From the IMG/VR virus record IMGVR_UViG_3300019776_000212, positions 32,212-96,211 of that record: a stretch of DNA of 64,000 nt; one strand, written 5' to 3'. Below, one piece after another: positions 22,167 to 30,345 of this stretch. Each line of letters opens with the position of its first letter. The stretch's first letter is position 1. The notes under the pieces are model-generated. The model had not been told where the DNA came from, did no database searches, and worked only from the letters and a program-made list of their open reading frames with translations. This DNA is from a virus. The position numbers and the translations under genes were made by a program.

Positions 22167-22877
22167 TTACCGAACTTCTTTGTGTGCGTTGTACTGGATG
22201 ATGACAACGCCTTTCTCTTTACCGCCGAGGGTGGCCTTGATAGCCCGAGCCCGCTTACGGTTCTTTGTGAGCAGAATGGATGTGCCATCGCTCAGCTGCA
22301 CTTCGTAAACAACCTTGGTGCGTGGCTTCACTTCCTCTGCCTTATGTTTGACAGTGTACTGCGGTTTCTGTTCTGTGTCAACAGCCTTCTCAAGCTTTTT
22401 CACACGGAAGAAAGTGGCTACTTTGAGATGCCGCTGCACAAACCACAAACCATTATCGAAGGTTTCACCAAACTGGAGGTGATAGTGTTCAGAGCCATTG
22501 TCGATGGCGAGCACAGTGAATACCCCACCAGCCACAACACCATACTGACTGTTCTCAGATCCATCTTCTGCAATGTTACTTGGGAGATAGTTTTTGGTGT
22601 AGGCTACATCACCTACCCCCAGCTTGTCAAGGCTGACGATCTCCATCTCAACAACGTCACAGGCGTGGAGACATTGTGAGTAGTTGTCGGACTTAGCCCA
22701 CTTAGACTCCGAGCACGCCGGACGTCCGAAGACCAGCTCGGCTGTGGTGGCGCCGCTGAGGTATACGTTTCTACTGTCGGCGTAGCCAGTCAGAATCTGG
22801 CCAGCTTTGTAACCGTGCATGATTCGTGGGCGTTGTTCGGATTGGTAGTCACGAAGTACCATGAAATACTGAGTCAT
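22167..22877 (-). CDS. hypothetical protein, 236 aa
   Basis: MTQYFMVLRDYQSEQRPRIM at the start; the middle is beta-rich with HLQFGETFDNGLWFVQRHLK, and the C-terminus is basic (LTKNRKRARAIKATLGGKEK), possibly nucleic-acid binding. One-base overlap with the upstream gene (TAATG). No family recognised. Confidence 0.75.
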   Translation of the reverse strand: MTQYFMVLRDYQSEQRPRIMHGYKAGQILTGYADSRNVYLSGATTAELVFGRPACSESKWAKSDNYSQCLHACDVVEMEIVSLDKLGVGDVAYTKNYLPSNIAEDGSENSQYGVVAGGVFTVLAIDNGSEHYHLQFGETFDNGLWFVQRHLKVATFFRVKKLEKAVDTEQKPQYTVKHKAEEVKPRTKVVYEVQLSDGTSILLTKNRKRARAIKATLGGKEKGVVIIQYNAHKEVR

Positions 22878-23050
22878 TATTTACTCTCCTTTTTGAGATG
22901 ATCTTTCTTCACGTAGCTTTGAATACCACGTGCATTCTGGCAAAGATAACCCTCGAAGATGAAATTGTAATTGGCGATGGCTGTTACAACCTCACCATGC
23001 TGGAACAGGTGGTCAAACTTATTTCCACCCACTACAACGTATTTATCCAT
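22877..23050 (-). CDS. small protein, 57 aa
   Basis: Complete frame MDKYVVVGGNKFDHLFQHGE to KKDHLKKESK. Its ATG overlaps the upstream TGA and its TAA overlaps the downstream ATG, giving a gap-free three-gene operon. No family recognised. Confidence 0.7.
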   Translation of the reverse strand: MDKYVVVGGNKFDHLFQHGEVVTAIANYNFIFEGYLCQNARGIQSYVKKDHLKKESK

Positions 23051-23283
23051 CAGCCTTCGCCTCGATCAATTGCTTCCTGAGCTTTAGCGGCTTCCTCAAA
23101 TTTCTTCAAGGCTTTGCGAAGCTTCTTCGACCCTTCTACGTCGAGGATGACGTTATCGCCGGTGAGGTTGATGGCGAATGATGCATACTGCTTACCTTTG
23201 AAGCCTCCCTTAATGACGTCCAAATCGACACCAAGGGTATCTCCGTAGATATCTGTGAATTCGAGACGATGTTCTTGTTCCAT
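23050..23283 (-). CDS. hypothetical protein, 77 aa
   Basis: Beta-rich N-terminus (EFTDIYGDTLGVDLDVIKG) and helical C-terminus (KKLRKALKKFEEAAKAQEAI). The plan resembles 20719-20970 (beta part, then ADNLIKALQKAKEL helix), so they may be distant relatives. First gene behind the palindromic promoter at 23313-23349. Confidence 0.75.
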   Translation of the reverse strand: MEQEHRLEFTDIYGDTLGVDLDVIKGGFKGKQYASFAINLTGDNVILDVEGSKKLRKALKKFEEAAKAQEAIDRGEG

Positions 23284-23312
23284 ATTACTCTCCTTTGTTT
23301 GTTGTGCTTCGA

Positions 23313-23349
23313 TGAGGTGAATAATACATACTTCACCTCACCTTGTCAA
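23313..23349 (-). promoter_or_regulatory. promoter with a perfect 9-bp inverted repeat over -10
   Basis: Minus strand: -35 TTGACA (23349-23344), 17 bp, -10 TATTAT (23326-23321). TGAGGTGAA and TTCACCTCA (23313-23340) flank and cover the -10, a classic operator position for a dimeric repressor. Confidence 0.75.
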
Positions 23350-23366
23350 CACCTAAAATACCTAAA

Positions 23367-25634
23367 TTAGTGAATGTCGCTGTATCTTGGGCCGAATTGA
23401 GTTTCGCAGTCAAGCTTACGACGCAGACCATAGTCCTCATTCACCTTGTGTACAGCATCCTTGATCATCTTTGCGATGATCAGGCGGTTTGCCTCAGTGT
23501 CACCCATGCAGATGATGCATTCGTCGTGGAACGAGCCCGACAGCCGCTTCACACCCCATTTAGCTTTCATTGCAGTCAGGATGTTATCCACCCACATATC
23601 GAAGAAGAACGAGCCAGTGCCTTGGGCCAGTGTAGAGAATCGGTCACTCTCCTTACGAAGAGAGTAGCAGAAGCCGTTGATTGGGTTTACCAACCACTTC
23701 GCACCACGTGCATCCCGAATCACCACCTGCTCTTCTGCAATAGCCTTAACGCTCCAGTTCAGCTCCCAGTAAGCTTTGTGCAGAATGATGCCCTCAGCCT
23801 CAGGAACACCTGCTGCTTGAGCAATCTTAGCAGCGCCAGCGTTGTACACGGAAGCGTAGTTTGTAGTCTTACCCTTCTTACGTGCTGCTACAGCGTTCTT
23901 ACTCTTCTTACCAGCCTTGAAGTCGTCAAACTCTTGCTGGGTCACCATCTTGGCGATAAGCGCCATCAGGATGTGTGGATCGAAGTCATCAGCCTGCATC
24001 GTCTCAACATACTCTGGGTCATGCGGGAGCATGAAGTGGTGCTTCACACGGTCTTCAAGAGACGACATGTCAGAGCCTACCAGAATCTTCTTCAAGCCTG
24101 CAATCAACCCGCCACGAATGTCATAGCCATAAGCCTTGTCCACGCCCGGCAGGTTTACCAGCTCACGGTGCTTAACACGCAGGGTGTTAGTGAATCCACC
24201 AATGCGCGCCTTCAACCATTCTCCATCCTCCAGAGCTTCAAGGAAGCCCTCAAGAACACCCAGACGGTTTTTGGCCACAGTGTAGTCAGCATACACCTTA
24301 ATCTGTGGAACCTCTTCTGCCAAGTCTTCCAGAGAAGGGCAAAGCTCCTTGCCGTCATCACCAGCTCGGGTTACTTGTGGAATCTCACGTTCTTTCGGAC
24401 GGTTCTCCTTCCACTCTGCCCAAGCTCTTTGGTTCTTTGCATTCTTGCCTTTTGGCTTGCTGGCCACCCATTTGTTGAAAGCCTCTTCGTCTTTCTCGTA
24501 TTTGAAGGTTTGAGGAATCCAACCCATCGCAAACAAGAAGTCTTTCACCTGTGCAGGGGAGCCACAGTTTGGTTCTTCGTTCTTGTTCCACACACGATAA
24601 TACTGCTCACCACGCTCATCCACTCCATCTTCTGGGTTGATGTAGACAAGCACCTTACCCGTTTCTGGGTCTGTTGCTTGATCTGCGTAGTCAGCCATTA
24701 CACCGTCCCACTTAATCCAGTGGGATGCCCTGTCGCCGTTCTTTTTGAACGGGTCGATCTTCGGTGAACTCTTCTTGACATACTTTGGCACCTTTGGCAT
24801 TACGCTTTCCAGCTCTGCCTTGGCAGCCTCTACGATCTTTGCGAGCTTGTCACGGCTAGCGATCACAGTGGGAACATCCACCTGCCAGCGAGTCTTCTCC
24901 TGCAACCGTGCACAATCCATTTTGAACATCAGGAATGTGAGGATACTGTCAACTGCACTGTCAACCGAACGTCCAACCATATCGTCAATTGGAATCCACT
25001 CATCAGCATGCTGACGTCGGCCACCGACGTTCAACCAGTTGCCCGTCTTTTGATCTTCAACACCATTGTCAATAGCATCTTGAGCAATCGTGTAGATGTT
25101 CTCAAGTCGAGCCATGTGGTCGTCCCACAGTGCCCAGTTGATCTTAACGTCCTCTTGGCATCGGTGAGTCATAGAGTCCAAGAACTCTTCAAGGGTTTCA
25201 CCCTCTTGTTGCTCCCAGTGCTCGATAGCTGGCTTGGCAATGCCGTAGTCGGCAAAGAACGAATCCAAGCCGTGCATGTTACGGTCTGGGCTCAAGTACC
25301 AGCTAGTTGCCAGAGTGTCGATCACCATCAAATTGGTGAGATCAATTCCAAACAGCTTTTCCAAAGCTGGTGCGTCGTAGCCGATACCGTTGTGCATTAC
25401 AATTGGAATGCCATTCTTGATGTGGTAGTCAAGGAAGGCAACCACTTGGGCCTTATAGTCACGGCCCTTTGCATCCAGACGATCACGACGAATGGTTTTT
25501 TCGATGAATGCACCTTCCAGACCGGGGCTGTGCATCTTGTAAGACAACACGTGCATCTCAGTTACTGCGTACAACAGGCCATTGGCCTCGACGTCAGCTA
25601 CAGTGGCCTTACGCCAGTTTGTCACCTGTTTCAT
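23367..25634 (-). CDS. family A DNA polymerase with 3'-5' exonuclease domain
   Basis: 755 residues. Exonuclease motifs: VADVEANGL (DxE), HNGIGYDAPAL and HRCQEDVKINW in the first 180 residues. Polymerase motifs: SDMSSLEDR (~515, motif A), RKKGKTTNYASVYNAG (~580, motif B/O-helix, with Asn where YG is usual) and SFHDECIIC (~695, HDE motif C). T7-like replicative polymerase; the chain between exonuclease and palm is long (about 300 residues). Its promoter carries an imperfect palindrome. Confidence 0.95.
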   Translation of the reverse strand: MKQVTNWRKATVADVEANGLLYAVTEMHVLSYKMHSPGLEGAFIEKTIRRDRLDAKGRDYKAQVVAFLDYHIKNGIPIVMHNGIGYDAPALEKLFGIDLTNLMVIDTLATSWYLSPDRNMHGLDSFFADYGIAKPAIEHWEQQEGETLEEFLDSMTHRCQEDVKINWALWDDHMARLENIYTIAQDAIDNGVEDQKTGNWLNVGGRRQHADEWIPIDDMVGRSVDSAVDSILTFLMFKMDCARLQEKTRWQVDVPTVIASRDKLAKIVEAAKAELESVMPKVPKYVKKSSPKIDPFKKNGDRASHWIKWDGVMADYADQATDPETGKVLVYINPEDGVDERGEQYYRVWNKNEEPNCGSPAQVKDFLFAMGWIPQTFKYEKDEEAFNKWVASKPKGKNAKNQRAWAEWKENRPKEREIPQVTRAGDDGKELCPSLEDLAEEVPQIKVYADYTVAKNRLGVLEGFLEALEDGEWLKARIGGFTNTLRVKHRELVNLPGVDKAYGYDIRGGLIAGLKKILVGSDMSSLEDRVKHHFMLPHDPEYVETMQADDFDPHILMALIAKMVTQQEFDDFKAGKKSKNAVAARKKGKTTNYASVYNAGAAKIAQAAGVPEAEGIILHKAYWELNWSVKAIAEEQVVIRDARGAKWLVNPINGFCYSLRKESDRFSTLAQGTGSFFFDMWVDNILTAMKAKWGVKRLSGSFHDECIICMGDTEANRLIIAKMIKDAVHKVNEDYGLRRKLDCETQFGPRYSDIH

Positions 25635-25659
25635 TTTCGCCTCCTTTAAAATGACGAAA

Positions 25660-25692
25660 GGGAGAGTACCCTAAGGCACCCTCCCATGTCAA
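25660..25692 (-). promoter_or_regulatory. promoter of the polymerase gene with imperfect palindrome
   Basis: Minus strand: -35 TTGACA (25692-25687), 18 bp, -10 TACTCT (25668-25663). GGGAGGGTGCC / GGGTACTCTCCC (25660-25685) is an imperfect inverted repeat over spacer and -10, similar in shape to the one at 15174-15201. Confidence 0.6.
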
Positions 25693-25696
25693 CTAC

Positions 25697-27580
25697 TCAG
25701 TCCTCGCTACCTTCGGCAGCAAGCTTGTTTGCTTCCCACTCTTGCCTCACCTTCGGATGACGGTCCATATAATCCTCAAGATCATGGATGGTGTGGGTTT
25801 CGTTATCGTAATAATACTCGCCCGCCTTGGGGCTCGTATTGCCAGTCCAACGGCACTTGGTCATCTTCATGCGAGTGATGTTACGCTCGATTGGGCACTC
25901 AGCCTCTTTGTTACGGGTGAACAGCAGGTTGCATGCACCAGACTTGAAGATTGCAGAAGACCCTTGGAAGTCCTCTTCGCTCAGGTCTGCACCTTGCGAG
26001 TTCTGCTTGCCGCCACCAGCACTCTTACGGACGTGGTTGATGTTGATGAACGTCACCTTGTGGGATTTGTTCATACCCTTCTGCCAACGCATGAATACAG
26101 CTTGCTCTTCGTTCGACATTCCGTCAAGGATATCTTGCAGAGGGTCAAGGATGATCACCTTGCAATCACAGGCAACAATCAGCTCCATGATCTTCGCTTT
26201 CAGGTCATCCAATCCACCATCACGCTCATCCATCAGGTAGTAGCGGTGGCTGCCATCTGGGAGGAATTCGATATCAGTTTGTTGAGCTTCAACCTCTGGA
26301 CGGCACAGATACTCATACTTGTCCTGAGGCGATTCGATAAGGTCAATCTTCAACCCCATCTTACGAGACAGCAGTTTGATGCCGTATTCGTCAACGTCCG
26401 ACTCCAGAGACACAACACCAATCTTGTGCGGAGACTCATAAATCCAGAACAACACACATTCGTCAACGATGGTTGATTTACCAGTACCAGATGCAGAACC
26501 CAAGTTGATGATACGCCCAAGTGGGAAACCACCAGCAGTCATCTTTTGCAGCTTCTTCATGAACGGAGGCAGTGGAATCTTTGGAACCAGAACACTCTGC
26601 TTCATACGGTCCATCATGCCACCACTACCAACAATACCGTTTGGTGTATGTGGAAGTGCACGGAAGACACGGTTTACGAAGTCTTCATGCTTACCCTTCA
26701 CAAGGTATTCGTTAGGATCTTTCAGGTCCATAGACATGATGTGGCACTTGCCCTTCGGCATTGCCTTCACCAGCTTCTCAGCGGCATCTTTGCCAGCTTC
26801 GTCACTGTCCATGCAGATGATGATCTTCTCGAAACGGTCAAACCACTGGTAGTGCTTGACAGCTTGTTTGTGTGCACCAGCCTCACCGATGGTGGACGAT
26901 ACAACAGGAATCGGATCATACTGAGTGCCGTTACGGGCGTTAGCTTTGTCTTGGTAGTCTTTCAGCATCTGGAATGCTGACAGTTGATCCACCTCACCGC
27001 CGACAACGATTACTCGGCTGCCCTTGCCACCCATATGGTTTTTGAAACGGAAGTAGCCAAACAGGTCGGCGTCCTTACCAGTTTCACCCAATGGAGGTTG
27101 ACTGAAATCCTTGGGGATACGACGGATTTTGTAGCCGGTCAATGCACCGTCAGTCGTGCAAGGATAGTATTGTTTTGCGACTTCACCAGTCTTTGTGTCG
27201 ATCTCATGTCGTACACCAAAGAACGTGGTAATTTCAGCACGGATGCCACGGAAGCCTTTGCTATCAGTTGTTGTGATAGCTTTCAGGTCTTCGTGGATCT
27301 GCGGATTGAATGCTGTACCCACTACATCAAACTCCTCTTCATGTGGCTCTTCGCCACGTGCTTCAATCTCTTCTTCGCTCAGGAGGGTGTATCCACAACG
27401 GCCACCCCAACAGAACGCTCCTTTGTGCTTACCAGTGGAGTGATCAGTGCCATACACCATAAGGTTGTCGCCACTACTGTCTCCACCTTTCTGTGCACAC
27501 TTCGGACACTGCACTTTACCCTCTTGGTAAAGATCAATGCCGTACAACCTCAACACTTTTTCGTGAAGCTTTTCTTTCAT
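25697..27580 (-). CDS. primase-helicase (T7 gp4-like)
   Basis: 627 residues. Zinc-binding domain with Cys 25, 28, 57 and 62 (QCPKC ... FCWGGRC); TOPRIM primase core with VVGGEVDQLSAF (~195) and MDSDEAGKDAA (~258); RecA-like hexameric helicase with Walker A GSASGTGKST (~370), Walker B VIILDPLQD (~475) and a His after INHVRKS. It synthesises primers and unwinds DNA ahead of the polymerase encoded next to it. Overlaps 27577-27786 by 4 bp. Confidence 0.95.
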   Translation of the reverse strand: MKEKLHEKVLRLYGIDLYQEGKVQCPKCAQKGGDSSGDNLMVYGTDHSTGKHKGAFCWGGRCGYTLLSEEEIEARGEEPHEEEFDVVGTAFNPQIHEDLKAITTTDSKGFRGIRAEITTFFGVRHEIDTKTGEVAKQYYPCTTDGALTGYKIRRIPKDFSQPPLGETGKDADLFGYFRFKNHMGGKGSRVIVVGGEVDQLSAFQMLKDYQDKANARNGTQYDPIPVVSSTIGEAGAHKQAVKHYQWFDRFEKIIICMDSDEAGKDAAEKLVKAMPKGKCHIMSMDLKDPNEYLVKGKHEDFVNRVFRALPHTPNGIVGSGGMMDRMKQSVLVPKIPLPPFMKKLQKMTAGGFPLGRIINLGSASGTGKSTIVDECVLFWIYESPHKIGVVSLESDVDEYGIKLLSRKMGLKIDLIESPQDKYEYLCRPEVEAQQTDIEFLPDGSHRYYLMDERDGGLDDLKAKIMELIVACDCKVIILDPLQDILDGMSNEEQAVFMRWQKGMNKSHKVTFININHVRKSAGGGKQNSQGADLSEEDFQGSSAIFKSGACNLLFTRNKEAECPIERNITRMKMTKCRWTGNTSPKAGEYYYDNETHTIHDLEDYMDRHPKVRQEWEANKLAAEGSED

Positions 27581-27786
27581 ACCAACTCCAGTTCAGACGC
27601 ATTGAACCACAATGCGGTTGCGTCCACTTCATTGTACTCAGAGTCTTCTATTACTCCGAGATTCACTTCGTACTCTGGACAGTCAGGATCATCCCAAGTT
27701 TCCTTAGCATACACCTTAGTGATGGTGCCGATCATACCATAGAACGGCCCACTGTCAAGCACCCTTACCTGATTTCCACGCTTCAC
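27577..27786 (-). CDS. KOW-like small protein
   Basis: 69 residues. MKRGNQVRVLDSGPFYGMIG fits a KOW/SH3 barrel start (turn Gly, then TITKVY strand). Coupled by 4-bp overlaps to both neighbours. Role unknown; a partner of the primase-helicase operon. Confidence 0.7.
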   Translation of the reverse strand: MKRGNQVRVLDSGPFYGMIGTITKVYAKETWDDPDCPEYEVNLGVIEDSEYNEVDATALWFNASELELV

Positions 27787-27992
27787 TTCAACACCTCCAC
27801 ATAACCTTTTTCTGCCCAGATGTGATCCACTCCGTATCCAAGCTCATCGTGGTATGTGCACATACCCATGAACTCTACGTAAGCCGGGTCGTTGTCAGTA
27901 ATGGTTTTGACAGTGAACTGATAACCACTCTTAAGCCCAGTATTGTCGCTATCGACCACAACAAGCTTAGTTCCAATCTTAAGGATATCCAT
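27783..27992 (-). CDS. small protein, 69 aa
   Basis: From ATG 27992-27990 (MDILKIGTKLVVVDSDNTGL), sharing a base with the upstream TGA. Beta-rich, barrel-like start similar to the KOW-type proteins. No family recognised. Confidence 0.7.
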   Translation of the reverse strand: MDILKIGTKLVVVDSDNTGLKSGYQFTVKTITDNDPAYVEFMGMCTYHDELGYGVDHIWAEKGYVEVLK

Positions 27993-28165
27993 CACATTTT
28001 CACCAGAGTAATCTGGAGCTTGTCGTCACGGGAAGCGGCATGTTCGATGGCCAGCTTGGCTCGGTCACGTTCAGGTACGGAGGCAAACTCCACAACGGAG
28101 GTGGACCCGCCTTCAAGCTCCCAGCCATTTTTCATGAATTTTATGATGATGAGCAGTTTGTACAT
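27992..28165 (-). CDS. small protein, 57 aa
   Basis: Frame MYKLLIIIKFMKNGWELEGG to KLQITLVKM, with GGAG upstream at 12 nt. Its ATG overlaps the upstream TAA and its TGA overlaps the next ATG. Strand-rich N-terminus and a helix (PERDRAKLAIEHAASRDD). No family recognised, but it sits in a gap-free string of small genes. Confidence 0.65.
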   Translation of the reverse strand: MYKLLIIIKFMKNGWELEGGSTSVVEFASVPERDRAKLAIEHAASRDDKLQITLVKM

Positions 28166-28296
28166 TATTCATCTCCTTTGTGTTTGTGCTTTGGTTTTCT
28201 ACGGTACACACCCTTCTTAGGTGTTTCCACCTTGTGCTTGTTAACTCTCCGATTTGGAGCTGCAAGTGGGTTTCTGTTCAAATCTGTCTCACCCAT
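28165..28296 (-). CDS. very basic small protein, 43 aa
   Basis: ATG 28296-28294; starts MGETDLNRNPLAAPNRRVNK and ends in a Lys/Arg/His-rich run (RRKPKHKHKGDE). It overlaps 28278-28418 by 19 bp and the next start by one base. No clear SD, so translation is probably coupled. Possible nucleic-acid binder by composition only. Confidence 0.5.
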   Translation of the reverse strand: MGETDLNRNPLAAPNRRVNKHKVETPKKGVYRRKPKHKHKGDE

Positions 28297-28418
28297 GTCC
28301 ACTGAGATTCAATAGGGTTGCTGTGGTTTACCCAGTATTTGTCTTCACGGCCTTTGGCATCAAAAACCACGACAACAGACTCACAATTTAAGGATGGATA
28401 GATTTTTACGTCATACAC
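28278..28418 (-). CDS. small protein, 46 aa, GTG start
   Basis: GTG 28418-28416 opens MYDVKIYPSLNCESVVVVFD to WTWVRQI, a beta-rich chain. It overlaps the end of the 25-residue frame at 28406-28483. The GAGG upstream is close (4 nt), so coupling or a different start is possible. Confidence 0.5.
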   Translation of the reverse strand: MYDVKIYPSLNCESVVVVFDAKGREDKYWVNHSNPIESQWTWVRQI

Positions 28419-28483
28419 ACACCCTCGTGGTCATCATACAGCTTCTTCGCAAACTCCACAAGCCTTTCAGTGACCTTATCCAT
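28406..28483 (-). CDS. 25-aa peptide, possible leader
   Basis: ATG 28483-28481 follows a strong GGAGG (4 nt). MDKVTERLVEFAKKLYDDHE is an amphipathic helix. It heads the string 28483-27577 and could be a leader setting translation of the following overlapping frame or a real micro-protein. Confidence 0.45.
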   Translation of the reverse strand: MDKVTERLVEFAKKLYDDHEGVCMT

Positions 28484-28503
28484 GCTTCCTCCAAATTCAG
28501 GCG

Positions 28504-28530
28504 TAAAAATGGCCCCGCGTGAGCAGGGCC
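28504..28530 (-). terminator. Rho-independent terminator
   Basis: GGCCCTGC TCAC GCGGGGCC followed by ATTTTTACG on the minus strand. Ends the 28538-30324 unit. Confidence 0.8.
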
Positions 28531-28537
28531 GATAAGC

Positions 28538-28780
28538 TTAGAAGCGTTTGATGCTCAGGGTAAACTCACCGTGCTCGACAATACGGCCATACTCCAGCAC
28601 TTCGTAATGACCAGTGTCGTAAGCAAGGAGCAGGGAGCACCCGTCGAAGCGGTCAAGGCCGCTCAGCAGCTTGAAGTCACAGCTGTGGAAGACTACACCA
28701 GCATCACCGATGTTTTCCCAGCCATCATAACTTTTCAGGAAAGCTTTTTCAACACCCATTTCACGTTCAAAAATACGCAT
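28538..28780 (-). CDS. hypothetical protein, 80 aa
   Basis: MRIFEREMGVEKAFLKSYDG, then beta-rich (SLLLAYDTGHYEVLEYGRIV). No family recognised; last gene before a terminator. Confidence 0.7.
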   Translation of the reverse strand: MRIFEREMGVEKAFLKSYDGWENIGDAGVVFHSCDFKLLSGLDRFDGCSLLLAYDTGHYEVLEYGRIVEHGEFTLSIKRF

Positions 28781-28790
28781 TCATCTCCCC

Positions 28791-29114
28791 TTATTTAAAA
28801 TATTCGTCGATATAAACCAGAGCCTCAGCCTTAGTCATTGGCTTGCCCTCAACTTCGATGCAAGAGCGTTTGATCTCAGAGACAGCTACCACAAATTTTG
28901 GAACACCCTCTTCATGGGGCTGTTCCCTCCAGTAACTGAGGGTGTCACCTACCGTGATGCTGCCATTGCGCTCTGTGTAGAAATAGAGACGGTCAAGATT
29001 GCGCATGCCATCACCCCCGCTAGCCCAAGTGTAACCAAGGCTGAACAGGTGGCGAAGAAGAGCTTCCGCCTCATCGCGAGTGCTCACTTTGAATTTCAGG
29101 CGTTTAAAGTTCAT
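28791..29114 (-). CDS. hypothetical protein, 107 aa
   Basis: FKVSTRDEAEALLRHLFSLG then YTWASGG resembles the start of 8716-9039, suggesting an old duplication. C-terminal MTKAEALVYIDEYFK helix. Function unknown. Confidence 0.75.
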   Translation of the reverse strand: MNFKRLKFKVSTRDEAEALLRHLFSLGYTWASGGDGMRNLDRLYFYTERNGSITVGDTLSYWREQPHEEGVPKFVVAVSEIKRSCIEVEGKPMTKAEALVYIDEYFK

Positions 29115-29125
29115 AAACTGCTCCT

Positions 29126-29533
29126 TTAATGTTTGCTTGCTCGTTTGCCAGCCGTGAATATACAGCCCTGTTCCTTGTTGGGTGCATCGTTGTCAACAGC
29201 CCAAGGGTTGTCGTCAATCCAAATTGCCACTTCAATGCCTTGGGACTTCATGTATTCACGTTTGGCTTGCAGTGAAGTATAGAACACAACGAATCCCGCG
29301 TCAACAAGAAATTGGAGGTCTTCTGGATACACATCTGGTGCCCGCCAAGTGCAAATCACCACGTGGTAGCCAATACGCTCCAAATTGCGGAGGATCTGGA
29401 GCCAGCCAGATTCATTATCGCTGATTGTTTCGTCGAAGTCCACAGCAACAACCTTCGGCTCTTGCATCATGAAATCAGTACGAGCCCACGGATCAATATT
29501 CCGTGGTGGTTTAAATCCAGCCAGTGTTTCCAT
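29126..29533 (-). CDS. HAD-fold phosphatase-like protein
   Basis: 135 residues from ATG 29533-29531, which has AAAGGAGC upstream; the longer frame overlaps the next gene. VVAVDFDETISDNE is HAD motif I (DxD-T), VVICTWRAPD fits motif II and AIWIDDNPWAVDND fits motif IV. A small phosphatase acting on nucleotides or on nucleic-acid ends is plausible; the substrate is unknown. Confidence 0.75.
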   Translation of the reverse strand: METLAGFKPPRNIDPWARTDFMMQEPKVVAVDFDETISDNESGWLQILRNLERIGYHVVICTWRAPDVYPEDLQFLVDAGFVVFYTSLQAKREYMKSQGIEVAIWIDDNPWAVDNDAPNKEQGCIFTAGKRASKH

Positions 29534-29735
29534 CAGTTGCTCCTTTAGCGAACCTGTAAATGTAGTTTTTAACAACCTCACAACCCCATCCATCGACAAC
29601 GGCCAACCCTTTAATGTGGGACGGGATGGCATAGTAGGCCATGTCAATCACGAAGTCTTTTGGGCTATCGTTACCGGCAGCAACGAACGCATCATAGATG
29701 GTGTCGTAAGCTGCCTTTGGTGCTTGTAAAGCCAT
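29511..29735 (-). CDS. hypothetical protein, 74 aa
   Basis: From ATG 29735-29733 (MALQAPKAAYDTIYDAFVAA) with GGGAGG 4 nt upstream; the 18 codons before it have no support. Overlaps the HAD gene start by 23 bp. No family recognised. Confidence 0.7.
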   Translation of the reverse strand: MALQAPKAAYDTIYDAFVAAGNDSPKDFVIDMAYYAIPSHIKGLAVVDGWGCEVVKNYIYRFAKGATDGNTGWI

Positions 29736-29736
29736 A

Positions 29737-30012
29737 TTACCTCCCGTAGTACTGCCACATGACAGCGTTACAATAAGCGTGGACTGCACCCTCTGTCAGC
29801 CCGGTTTTGTGGTCGTGTTGCAGATGTACAGGATATTTAAGGAAGTTCGGTGGAAGCCGCTTCCAATTGATATCCAGCAATGCTACAGCTCTTGGCACTG
29901 GTTTGTCAAGTGGTGATGAGCAAAAGAGGCAGATGCCCTTCTGGTACTTTACATACTCTTCCCGCTTAAGACGTCTCTCATAAGGTGTGAGGTTATCGTA
30001 GATTACGTGCAT
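29737..30012 (-). CDS. HNH-like endonuclease (endonuclease VII type)
   Basis: 91 residues. CLFCSSPLDKP gives one CxxC knuckle, and HLQHDHKTGLTEGAVHAYCN holds the His core and a late Cys-Asn, resembling recombination endonuclease VII-like HNH proteins. Could resolve DNA branches or act as a homing nuclease. SD GGAG lies upstream of ATG 30012. Confidence 0.7.
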   Translation of the reverse strand: MHVIYDNLTPYERRLKREEYVKYQKGICLFCSSPLDKPVPRAVALLDINWKRLPPNFLKYPVHLQHDHKTGLTEGAVHAYCNAVMWQYYGR

Positions 30013-30023
30013 ATTTCTCTCCT

Positions 30024-30150
30024 TTATTGCTTGCTTTTGATCTTGCTCTTAAATCCACAATGGGTTTCGCAGCAGAAGGCACATCTATCCCAAGGAACGC
30101 CATACACAGTGAAGTGCCTAAGACGTACCTTTGGATGTACCTCATGTCAT
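30024..30150 (-). pseudogene. possible broken Cys-rich small gene
   Basis: Minus strand from 30134 to 30024 reads VHPKVRLRHFTVYGVPWDRC then AFCCETHCGF, a Cys-rich zinc-knuckle-like sequence with no start codon. Removing one T from ATGACATGAGG (near 30145) would restore an ATG at 30150 in frame. An alternative 50-codon frame (29993-30145, MRYIQRYVLGTSL) covers the same bases. Which frame is real is unresolved. Confidence 0.3.
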
Positions 30151-30213
30151 CGTTCCACAATTGGGATCGCTGGCAGCCTACATGTGTAGGAATTGGCTGA
30201 GAGCCTTCCCTCG

Positions 30214-30324
30214 TCAGAGGTCATCACTACGCTGTTCTCTCATAAACATCTCAGCTTGGCCAGTAGCCCACTCTTCATAGCCATACACTGTCAGGTCGGT
30301 GAGGGATGGCTTACGCCGCGACAT
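30214..30324 (-). CDS. small protein, 36 aa
   Basis: ATG 30324-30322 follows GGGGAG; MSRRKPSLTDLTVYGYEEWA to MREQRSDDL. First frame after the minus-strand promoter at 30346-30373. No family recognised. Confidence 0.5.
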   Translation of the reverse strand: MSRRKPSLTDLTVYGYEEWATGQAEMFMREQRSDDL

Positions 30325-30345
30325 ATCTCCCCTGACACATGAGCG

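Noticed and set aside
23343-24767. 474-codon plus-strand open frame opposite the polymerase
   Set aside because: Antisense shadow of motifs that define the polymerase; no promoter or SD.
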